Assembly: GCA_965243185.1 (NCBI GenBank)
Contig: OZ251531.1
Location: 2,604,001-2,668,000 of the forward strand
Origin: CBDBCU01 sp965243185
Lineage (GTDB): Bacteria > Chloroflexota > Dehalococcoidia > Lucifugimonadales > UBA3495
DNA: 64,000 nt
Direction: 5' to 3'
The notes beneath the pieces were generated by a model. That model saw nothing but the letters and a program-made list of their open reading frames with translations, was not told where the DNA came from and did not search any database. The translations under genes were made by a program, and so were the position numbers. Every line of letters begins with the position of its first letter. Positions within the stretch are counted from its first letter, which is position 1. Below are positions 1 through 6,806 of this stretch, one piece after another.

Positions 1-384
1 AATGGCATCGGCAATGCGCCGGTAGTGGACAAAGAGGGCGTCCGGATTCGGCTTCCCCATAGGCGGGGCGGAAATCATCACTGCCGCCGCCCCCAATTCC
101 TGGGCTTCCCGGCTGTAGGCAATGGCCGCGCTGGTGCCGGCGGCGGTCGTCCCCAAGGTTACCGGCAAGCCGTTGGCGTGGTCGATAACTTCTTTGGCCA
201 CGGCCCGCCGCTCGGCGTCAGTCAACCGGGCCGCCTCGCCGGTAACACCCAAAGCCACCACGCCCTGGCAGCCGGACTCCTGCGCCTTTGCCATTAAATT
301 GCCAACGGAGGGCAAGTCCAGTTCCTCGTTTTCCTGAAAGGGGGTAGCCAGCATCCAGTGGACGCCGCTGAATTGGTCGGCCAT
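1..384 (-). CDS. Dihydrodipicolinate synthase / N-acetylneuraminate lyase family aldolase, 5' part only
   Basis: The minus strand reads from ATG at 384 without interruption to the window edge, giving the first 128 residues. It starts MADQFSGVHWMLATPF and contains GVVALGVTGEAARLTDAER, the family signature near the N-terminus in which substrate carboxylate is bound (usual form G-x-x-x-L-G-T-x-G-E). The start has an extended -10 promoter upstream. Members are class I aldolases with a Schiff-base lysine. That lysine lies beyond the cut, so the substrate (pyruvate plus aspartate semialdehyde, or a sugar acid) cannot be decided. It is divergent from an ABC permease pair. Confidence 0.85.
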   Translation of the reverse strand, partial: MADQFSGVHWMLATPFQENEELDLPSVGNLMAKAQESGCQGVVALGVTGEAARLTDAERRAVAKEVIDHANGLPVTLGTTAAGTSAAIAYSREAQELGAAAVMISAPPMGKPNPDALFVHYRRIADAI

Positions 385-436
385 ACCGCGCTCCTTGCCG
401 TTGGATTTTCCGCTCAACCGTCTATGTTGTAGCCCA

Positions 437-467
437 ATTGTAGCACAACTTGGTTTTGCCGGGTCAA
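437..467 (-). promoter_or_regulatory. Promoter of the DapA-family gene
   Basis: On the minus strand TTGACC (462-467) is followed 19 bases later by TACAAT (437-442), preceded by TG one base upstream (extended -10). The long spacer is suboptimal, so the extended -10 probably matters. It lies about 50 bases upstream of the ATG at 384. Confidence 0.5.
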
Positions 468-501
468 AGGCAGTCCCCGGGGGCCGGGCCATCCGCAACT
501 A

Positions 502-531
502 TTGACAATGCAATTTGCCATAGCATATATT
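502..531 (+). promoter_or_regulatory. Sigma-70-type promoter for the ABC permease pair
   Basis: A perfect -35 TTGACA (502-507), an 18-base spacer and -10 TATATT (526-531). A transcript starting near 538 could not include an ATG at 450, which supports the start of the first permease at 594. Confidence 0.6.
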
Positions 532-593
532 GCCCTTGGCCCGCCATCGCCGGCCCCGTTGCGCCCATTCAGGAAACCGCAGGTAAGGCAGCA

Positions 594-1517
594 ATGCAAC
601 GCTTCATAATGGTACGGCTCTTTCACTCGGTCATTGCCCTCGTCGCCGTCAGTATGATTATCTTTGCCTTGGGGCGGCTTTCCGGCAATCCCTTGGACAC
701 CCTGCTGGATGTGGACGCCACCGCCGAGGACTACGCCCGGGTCGAGGCTTACTGGGGACTGGACCAGCCCATCTATATCCAGTATGTCCGCTACATCGGC
801 AACTTCGTTACCGGCAACTTCGGCGAATCCATCCGCTTTCCCGGCGAATACGCCCAGGATTTGCTGCTGGGTCGACTGCCGGCTACCCTGGAACTAGCCA
901 GCATTGCCCTGATTGTCAGCGGCCTCATTGCCGTGCCGTTGGGGGTGATTGTCGCCGTCAAAAAAGACACCGGCATTGACCTGGCCGGCAAAATCATCGC
1001 CCTGATGGGCCAATCCCTGCCCAACTTCTGGCTGGCCTTGATGCTGATGTGGGTCTTTGCCGTGCAGTTGGGCTGGCTGCCCACTTCCGGGCGCGGCACC
1101 TGGAAACACCTGATAATGCCCGGCGTGGCATTGGGCTATTTTCAGGTCGCCGCCCTGATGCGCTTGACCCGCTCCTCGATGCTGGAAGTGCTGGATACCG
1201 AGTATGTCAAACTGGCCCGCATCAAGGGATTGAAAGAGTGGCGCGTCATCTGGAAACACAGCCTGCGGAACGCCCTGATTGCCCCCATAACCTACTTCGG
1301 CCTCATCCTGGGCGGCGCGATGACCGGCTCAGTGGTCATCGAAACCATTTTCGGCTGGCCGGGCGTGGGCTTGTTAGCCATTGACGCCCTGCGGGCCAAG
1401 GATTTCCCGGTAGTGCAGTCGGTAGTGATTTTCTTTGCCGCCATCTACATCGGGGCCAACCTGCTGGTGGACATCGTGTACGCCTATCTGGATCCGCGCA
1501 TCCGCTACACCCATTAG
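594..1517 (+). CDS. ABC transporter permease, DppB/OppB family
   Basis: A membrane subunit of a peptide/nickel-type ABC importer, 307 residues from ATG 594, a usual length for the family. The start is chosen because AGGTAAGG lies just upstream and the promoter at 502-531 excludes the earlier in-frame ATG at 450. It begins MQRFIMVRLFHSVIALVAVSMIIFALGRL, a typical first membrane helix, and the C-terminal half carries the ATPase-contacting EAA-type loop (YVKLARIKGLKEWRVIWKH). It precedes the DppC-type partner. No substrate-binding protein or ATPase gene is next to it, so the substrate is unknown. Confidence 0.88.
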   Translation: MQRFIMVRLFHSVIALVAVSMIIFALGRLSGNPLDTLLDVDATAEDYARVEAYWGLDQPIYIQYVRYIGNFVTGNFGESIRFPGEYAQDLLLGRLPATLELASIALIVSGLIAVPLGVIVAVKKDTGIDLAGKIIALMGQSLPNFWLALMLMWVFAVQLGWLPTSGRGTWKHLIMPGVALGYFQVAALMRLTRSSMLEVLDTEYVKLARIKGLKEWRVIWKHSLRNALIAPITYFGLILGGAMTGSVVIETIFGWPGVGLLAIDALRAKDFPVVQSVVIFFAAIYIGANLLVDIVYAYLDPRIRYTH

Positions 1518-1536
1518 CCTGACCCACCGGCAATCC

Positions 1537-1560
1537 TCATTCCCAAGAAAACGGGAATCC
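1537..1560 (+). repeat. Degenerate copy of the CATTCCC...GGGAATCC hairpin repeat
   Basis: TCATTCCCAAGAAAACGGGAATCC matches the repeat family found five times after 56.8 kb, with changes in the loop and stem. It lies between the two permease genes and can form a short hairpin. Confidence 0.4.
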
Positions 1561-1693
1561 GTAAGGTTGCCGGCAGAGTAGCCGGCGCCTATCCGTGACT
1601 TTCCCGTTTCCCCGGAAATGGCGGTCGCGGAAACGCCGGAACTACAGCAGTCAGGAAACCTTGCCCACGGGCAAAGGGGAGGATTCTTTAGTT

Positions 1694-2626
1694 ATGGCGA
1701 ACTTGGCGATACCGGGCAGCATTCCGGAAAGGCGCCGCCCTACCGGCGCGCTGCGGGCTTGGCAGACGGCGCGCCGCTACCCCATCCTGCCGGTAGCGGT
1801 ATTGCTGCTGGTACTGGTAATACCGGCCGTCTTTGCCAACTGGGTAGCCCCGCACGACCCGGTAGTGGGCAGCCTGAGCAACCGCCTGGTGCCGCCCTTC
1901 TGGGTCGAAGGCGAAGGCGAAGGCGTCTTTGCCACCCCCGGCGGCACTACCGAGCATCTGCTGGGCACCGACAAGCAGGGGCGGGACATCCTGAGCCGCA
2001 TCATCTACGGAGCGCGGGTCTCCCTGACCGTGGCCGCTATCTCCATTTTCCTGGCCGGACTGATTGGCACTACCCTGGGCTTGGTAGCCGGCTACTTCGG
2101 CGGCAACATTGACCATCTGGTAATGCGGCTGGTGGACATCGGCTTGTCAATGCCGGCCATCCTCTTTGCCCTGGTACTGGCCACGGTCTTGGGGCCGAGC
2201 TTTCAGACCGTCATTATCGTCATTGTGATAATTTTCTGGTCCCGCTACGCCCGCCTGGTACGCGGCGAAACTTTGAGCATCAAATCCCAGGACTTCGTCG
2301 CCCGCTCCCGGGTCGCCGGGGCCTCCAACGCCCGCATCATCATCCGCCACATTTTCCCCAATGTAGTCAACACCATCACCGTCCTGGCCACCCTGGAAGT
2401 AGGGCAAGTCATCCTCTTGGAATCGACTTTGAGTTTCCTGGGCGCGGGACTGCCCCGGCCCACGCCGGCTTGGGGGCTGATGATTGCCAACGGGCGGGAG
2501 CTGCTGGTAACGGCCTGGTGGCTGGCGGCTATGCCCGGGGTAGCCATCCTCCTGTCCGTGCTGTCGATGAACCTCCTCGGCGACTGGCTGCGCGACAAAC
2601 TGGACCCGAAACTGCGGAATGTGTAG
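1694..2626 (+). CDS. ABC transporter permease, DppC/OppC family
   Basis: The second membrane subunit of the importer, 310 residues from ATG 1694. The open frame extends upstream to a GTG at 1595, but that N-terminus (many Arg/Ser) is unlike the family, and AGGGGAGG lies before 1694. Residues after the first helix show the DppC pattern (HLLGTDKQGRDILSRIIYGAR), and the EAA-type loop reads DFVARSRVAGASNARIIIRH. Together with the upstream gene it should form a DppB/DppC heterodimer. ATPase and binding-protein genes are absent here and must be outside the window or elsewhere. Confidence 0.88.
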   Translation: MANLAIPGSIPERRRPTGALRAWQTARRYPILPVAVLLLVLVIPAVFANWVAPHDPVVGSLSNRLVPPFWVEGEGEGVFATPGGTTEHLLGTDKQGRDILSRIIYGARVSLTVAAISIFLAGLIGTTLGLVAGYFGGNIDHLVMRLVDIGLSMPAILFALVLATVLGPSFQTVIIVIVIIFWSRYARLVRGETLSIKSQDFVARSRVAGASNARIIIRHIFPNVVNTITVLATLEVGQVILLESTLSFLGAGLPRPTPAWGLMIANGRELLVTAWWLAAMPGVAILLSVLSMNLLGDWLRDKLDPKLRNV

Positions 2627-2639
2627 GGGGTAGCGAAGT

Positions 2640-3116
2640 ATGTCGATGTCGGATGAATTCACCGAAGTACCGGCGGTCAGTGGGCAGCCTTACCCGCCCC
2701 CGCCGATTTTGCCGGGAGACACCATTAACGGCGCGCCGGGCAGTTTCAGCTTGGAATTCGTCCTCGGGAACCGTGGGATGACTAACTCCCGCCGGCTGAC
2801 CGGGGTAGTGGATACCCGCCGGTTTCGCAGCGTAGTCCCGGCGTCCATCCTGGAGGCAATGGGCATTGCACGGGAGCGTACCGAGCGGTTTATTCAGCCC
2901 GACGGATCGGAAGGGGAGCGGGACATCGGCTTTGCGGAGCTGGAACTGGACGGGAAAAGGGGCTTTGACCACATAGTCTTTGGCCCCGACCCGGACTGCA
3001 TAATCATCGGCCGGATGACCCTGTCCCATCTGGCCTTGGCCGCCGATGCCGGGCAAAAATGTTTGATTCCGGGGGTGGTATATCTGCCCAGCGCGATCCC
3101 GGTTGAGGAGGCGTAG
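2640..3116 (+). CDS. Retropepsin-like (clan AA) aspartic protease homologue with altered active site
   Basis: 158 residues, cytosolic by appearance. The core reads GVVDTRRFRSVVPASILEAMGI, then the flap-like region (ADG-type turn PDGSEGERDIGFAELEL) and CIIIGRMTLSHLALAADAGQKCLIP. This order matches small bacterial single-domain clan AA proteases, which are active as dimers. The catalytic triplet, normally D-T/S-G, is D-T-R here, so activity is doubtful. It begins 13 bases after the permease stop and ends one base before the LRR lipoprotein start, so the three genes are probably co-transcribed. The family call is by remembered motif pattern. Confidence 0.6.
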   Translation: MSMSDEFTEVPAVSGQPYPPPPILPGDTINGAPGSFSLEFVLGNRGMTNSRRLTGVVDTRRFRSVVPASILEAMGIARERTERFIQPDGSEGERDIGFAELELDGKRGFDHIVFGPDPDCIIIGRMTLSHLALAADAGQKCLIPGVVYLPSAIPVEEA

Positions 3117-3117
3117 C

Positions 3118-4434
3118 GTGCGTTTCTCGGCAGCGGTAGTTTTGCTGGCGGCGCTGGTTTTGACCGGGCTGGCGGGGTGTAGTGCCGCCGCCCCGGCACC
3201 TAACATTGACGCCACTGTGGTGGCCAAGGTTCAGGCTACCTTGGTTGCCGCACCGACTCAAACTCCTTTGGCTACCTATACCCCTTATCCGACCCAGACC
3301 CCGTTGGCAACTTATACCCCGTATCCCACGGCTACTCCGGCGGCTACCTATACCCCTTATCCGACCCCAACCCCGTTGCCCAGGGCCACTCCTGTGTCTA
3401 TGCCCACTCCTTTTCCTGCTGATGCTCAGAGCCATCGGCCTACACCGATACCTGCCAATGAAACATCCGTTGACACAGACCGGGCGGCTTTGGTGGCTTT
3501 TTACAGTGCCACTGGCGGGCCGCAGTGGTACATCAGCGGCAACTGGTTGAGCAACAAGCCCCTTGACGAGTGGCACGGCGTTACCACTAATGGCGAGGGG
3601 CGCGTTACTGAGCTTTCTCTTTTAATAAATAATCTCAACGGCAGTATACCACGGGAGCTGGGCAACCTGTCTAACCTTGAACTCCTTTCCCTTGCGGTAA
3701 ATCAGCTGACCGGGCCTATTCCACCGGAGTTGGGCAACTTGCCCAACCTCAGAGACATTTCCCTTGAGGAGAATCAACTGACCGGTACTATCCCCCCGGA
3801 GCTGGGCAACCTGTCTAACCTTGAACTCCTTTCCCTTGCGGTAAATCAGCTGACCGGGCCTATTCCGCCGGAGTTGGGTAGGCTGTCTAACCTTAAAAGC
3901 CTTGTCCTTTGGGAGAATCAACTGACGGGATCTATTCCGCCGGAGCTGGGCAACCTGTCTAACCTTGAACACCTTTCCCTTGCGGTAAATCAACTGACTG
4001 GGCCTATCCCGCCCGAGTTGGGTAACTTGCCCAGCCTGGAGTGGCTCATTCTCGGTTATAATCAACTGACTGGGCCTATCCCGGATGAGTTGGGCGAATT
4101 GTCCAACCTAGGTTTGCTCGGTCTCGGTTATAATCAACTGACCGGGGCCATCCCGGCTGAGTTGGGCAACTTGTCCAGCCTATATGGGCTCCTTCTCGGT
4201 GATAATCAACTGACCGGGCCTATCCCGGATGAGTTGGGCAACCTGCCTAACCTCAGAGACCTGACGCTCCATAACAACTTATTAACGGGAGAATTGCCTT
4301 TAAGCCTCGCTATGCTGACCGGCCTAAGTTGGTTGAAGTATGAGGGCAACGCTGGACTTTGTATGCCGCGGTCGATGCAAAGTTGGCGTAAGGTGATTAT
4401 TGATGTAGAGGGACCTTATTGCCCGCGCCGGTAA
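3118..4434 (+). CDS. Leucine-rich-repeat lipoprotein with Thr/Pro/Tyr-rich linker
   Basis: Starts at GTG 3118, six bases after a perfect AGGAGG. A TTG five codons earlier would overlap the Shine-Dalgarno sequence. A lipoprotein signal ends at lipobox LAGC (Cys21), so the protein is probably anchored in the outer face of the membrane. Next is a low-complexity linker with repeats of TPLATYTPYPT, then about ten LRRs of 24 residues of the plant-type consensus (NQLTGPIPPELGNLSNLELL). A cap with two cysteines closes the C-terminus (GLCMP, GPYCPRR). Such repeats form a curved binding surface. The ligand is unknown. The DNA of the repeats is itself nearly identical from unit to unit. Confidence 0.85.
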   Translation: MRFSAAVVLLAALVLTGLAGCSAAAPAPNIDATVVAKVQATLVAAPTQTPLATYTPYPTQTPLATYTPYPTATPAATYTPYPTPTPLPRATPVSMPTPFPADAQSHRPTPIPANETSVDTDRAALVAFYSATGGPQWYISGNWLSNKPLDEWHGVTTNGEGRVTELSLLINNLNGSIPRELGNLSNLELLSLAVNQLTGPIPPELGNLPNLRDISLEENQLTGTIPPELGNLSNLELLSLAVNQLTGPIPPELGRLSNLKSLVLWENQLTGSIPPELGNLSNLEHLSLAVNQLTGPIPPELGNLPSLEWLILGYNQLTGPIPDELGELSNLGLLGLGYNQLTGAIPAELGNLSSLYGLLLGDNQLTGPIPDELGNLPNLRDLTLHNNLLTGELPLSLAMLTGLSWLKYEGNAGLCMPRSMQSWRKVIIDVEGPYCPRR

Positions 4435-4493
4435 AGGGCGTTTTCTTGGCTTTGGCAGAAAACTAAAATATCCTGATTAGTGACGGAGGTGGT

Positions 4494-4522
4494 TTGACGG
4501 GGTGTGAGTGTGGGTATATTAT
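4494..4522 (+). promoter_or_regulatory. Sigma-70-type promoter for the small membrane protein gene
   Basis: TTGACG (4494-4499), a 17-base spacer and TATTAT (4517-4522), about 40 bases before the ATG at 4562, which also has AAGGAG upstream. Confidence 0.6.
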
Positions 4523-4561
4523 GAGGGCATGGGAAATCTTGGACGATAAGGAGAGAAGCGG

Positions 4562-5011
4562 ATGTCTGCCAAAGCGCGCTTTGGTCTCTGGCTTTATACC
4601 GGTACCATTGTCGTGATAGTGCTATACATAGCACTGTTTAACCCGGACGACGCTCTCGGGGAAAGCCAGACTGTCACCTGGCTAGGGTTCCGTTTCTCCA
4701 CCTACCCGGGGCAGTCCGCCATCGTGCAGTTCTTGGGGACTTTCATAGTTGCTATGAGCATTATGCCGTACTTGTTCGAGCGTCGGCTAAACGGTTCCAC
4801 ACCTCGTCTCGTACCAATTACTGCCACCGTCGGCTCAGCGGTAGTGATGATCGGGCAAGTGATACAAGGCATCGATGAAATTTCTTTGGTGCCGGCTTTC
4901 TTTGTCGTGATTTTGTTTTACGTCCTCCCGGTTTGGATCGTGGTGGCGGGATGGGGCTGGATGAGTCGGGCGTGGGCTTGGCTGAAGTCCCGGCTCCTAT
5001 CCGGCGGCTGA
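4562..5011 (+). CDS. Hypothetical four-helix membrane protein
   Basis: 149 residues with four predicted membrane segments (about 8-26, 52-72, 84-104, 110-135) and a short basic C-terminus. It has its own promoter and a good ribosome-binding site. I do not recognise a family. The sequence has no obvious catalytic or metal-binding motif. The gene may continue as a two-gene unit with the very short ORF after it. Confidence 0.7.
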   Translation: MSAKARFGLWLYTGTIVVIVLYIALFNPDDALGESQTVTWLGFRFSTYPGQSAIVQFLGTFIVAMSIMPYLFERRLNGSTPRLVPITATVGSAVVMIGQVIQGIDEISLVPAFFVVILFYVLPVWIVVAGWGWMSRAWAWLKSRLLSGG

Positions 5012-5049
5012 AAGGAGGACTTACGCAGATTACCATCGGCGGAGTCATA

Positions 5050-5190
5050 ATGCTGGCGGCGATGCTGGTCGTCTGGGTATTTGCGGCATTCGTAGGCAAC
5101 GATCCCGGTTGCGACAGCGTCGAGAGATCCTTGGCCATGTCGGGGGTGTCCAAGGTGATCGCGAAAATTTTCCTGCTCTGCGTACTGTAG
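5050..5190 (+). CDS. Possible small single-helix membrane protein
   Basis: 46 residues from ATG 5050, beginning MLAAMLVVWVFAAFVG, one hydrophobic helix followed by a polar tail and a second hydrophobic end. An AAAGGAGG sequence at 5011-5018 is 31 bases upstream, too far for this ATG. The only codon at ideal distance is ATT at 5029, a rare start. The frame is open further upstream but overlaps the previous gene. Weakly supported. Confidence 0.3.
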   Translation: MLAAMLVVWVFAAFVGNDPGCDSVERSLAMSGVSKVIAKIFLLCVL

Positions 5191-5247
5191 GCCGTCATCG
5201 GCCGGCCGCCGGGGAAAGGACGGTTGCGGGATTTCGGTTAGCCAGCT

Positions 5248-6126
5248 ATGAACCTCCACCTAATCGACGGCACTTACGAACTGTTCCGCGCCCACTTTGC
5301 CTTGCCCGCGCTGCAAGCCCCGGACGGGCGGGAAGTGGCGGCGGTGCGCGGGTTGGCGCAGACTTTGCTGCTGTTGCTGCGGCAGCCGGGCGTGGCCTAT
5401 GTCGGTGTGGCTTTTGACAGCGTCATCCATTCCTTTCGCAACGAACTGTTTGCCGGCTACAAATCCGGGGCCGGCGTTGCCCCGGAGCTGATGGCGCAGT
5501 TTCCCCTGGCGGAGCGGATGACGGCGGCCTTGGGCTTGACGGTGTGGCCGATGGTCGAGTTGGAAGCTGACGACGCCCTGGCTACGGCGGCCCACTGCTG
5601 GCAGGATGCGCCGGGCGTGGCGCAAGTGGTCATCTGCTCCCCAGACAAGGATTTGTGCCAACTGGTGCGCGGCGACCGGGTGGTGACTTTAGACCGCCGC
5701 AAGGATATTACGCTGAACGAAGCCGGGGTATGGGCAAAGTTTGGCGTGGCCCCGGCGTCCATTCCCGACTACCTGGCATTGGTGGGTGACAGCGCCGACG
5801 GCATCCCCGGCATTCCCAAGTGGGGGGCGAAAAGCGCCGCCCAACTGCTGGCTTGCTACGGACATCTGGAAAACATCCCGCCCGACCCGGCCGATTGGCA
5901 AGTCAAGGCGCGCGGCGGGCCGGCTCTGGCCGCCAGTCTGTCCGCTAACTTGGATAACGCCCGTCTCTACCGCCAACTGGCAACTTTGCGCTTGGACGCC
6001 CCCTTGCCGCAACAGGAATTAGCCGAACTGGAATGGCGCGGCGTCCCCCGGGAACCGTATCAGGAACTATGCGCCGAGTTGGGCTTTGACCGGCTGCGGG
6101 ATGCGCCGCAGCGGTGGGCGGATTAG
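5248..6126 (+). CDS. Stand-alone 5'-3' exonuclease (FEN/PIN-like, Pol I exonuclease-type)
   Basis: 292 residues that match the N-terminal exonuclease domain of DNA polymerase I and no polymerase part. Metal-binding acidic motifs are visible: LIDGTYELFRAHFA near the N-terminus, ELEADDALAT, SPDKDLCQLV and the helix-hairpin-helix region LVGDSADGIPGIPKWGAKSA. Such enzymes remove RNA primers and cleave 5' flaps. It stands alone between hypothetical genes and the convergent repair gene downstream. A full-length polA may exist elsewhere, and this would then be an additional flap nuclease. Confidence 0.9.
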   Translation: MNLHLIDGTYELFRAHFALPALQAPDGREVAAVRGLAQTLLLLLRQPGVAYVGVAFDSVIHSFRNELFAGYKSGAGVAPELMAQFPLAERMTAALGLTVWPMVELEADDALATAAHCWQDAPGVAQVVICSPDKDLCQLVRGDRVVTLDRRKDITLNEAGVWAKFGVAPASIPDYLALVGDSADGIPGIPKWGAKSAAQLLACYGHLENIPPDPADWQVKARGGPALAASLSANLDNARLYRQLATLRLDAPLPQQELAELEWRGVPREPYQELCAELGFDRLRDAPQRWAD

Positions 6127-6284
6127 GGATCGGCGGCCGCTGCCGTAATGACGACAGGAGGCAACCGTTCGCTTGCCGCTCAGCCCGGGCCAACGGGAAT
6201 CCAGAAAGTCCCTCCGGGAGTGAACCGTCCCCCGTCCGAACCCCCTGAATTCCCGATGGCCCGGCCCGAGCCGTGGCGCGGGGG

Positions 6285-6806
6285 CTAATCCGCCGCTTGC
6301 GCCGCCGCCTGTTCCATTTGCAGCAGTTTAGCCTTTACCGCCAAGCCGCCGGCTCCGTAGCCGTGCAAATCGCCGCTGCTGCCAATGACCCGGTGGCAGG
6401 GGATGACCAATGCCAAGCGGTTTTTCGCCATGGCTTGCCCGGCGGCCCGGGCCGCGCCGGGCCGGCCGGCTTCCGCCGCCAGCCAGGCGTAGCTGCGGGT
6501 TTCCCCAGCCGGGATACGGCGGCAGGCATCCCACGCCGCCCCGTAAAAGGGCGGAGCATCGGTCAAATCCAACGCAATCTCCTCCAGAGCCGCCACTTCC
6601 CCGGCAAAGTACCGCTCCAGACACTCCCGGGCTTGGGCAAAGACGCTATCCTCCGGGTCGGCTTCGGGCCAGCGGTCGGCGGCCAGCGACTCCAGGGTTT
6701 CCTCCGGAGTCGGTTTCAGGGTCAGTTGGGCAATGCCCCGGTCGCTGCCCACGATGCCTACCCAGCCGTGCGGCGAGGGAAAGACGCAGCGTTTAAGCTG
6801 GTTCAT
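6285..6806 (-). CDS. ogt: Methylated-DNA--protein-cysteine S-methyltransferase
   Basis: 173 residues from ATG 6806, placed by AGGAGG just upstream. The active-site motif PCHRV is present with nucleophile Cys137, followed by the GYGAGGLAVKAKLL segment that ends the DNA-binding domain in Ogt/Ada-C proteins. The protein removes O6-alkyl groups from guanine in a suicide reaction. Its start overlaps the end of the upstream transglutaminase-like gene by 14 bases, suggesting coupled translation, although the functions look unrelated. Confidence 0.92.
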   Translation of the reverse strand: MNQLKRCVFPSPHGWVGIVGSDRGIAQLTLKPTPEETLESLAADRWPEADPEDSVFAQARECLERYFAGEVAALEEIALDLTDAPPFYGAAWDACRRIPAGETRSYAWLAAEAGRPGAARAAGQAMAKNRLALVIPCHRVIGSSGDLHGYGAGGLAVKAKLLQMEQAAAQAAD

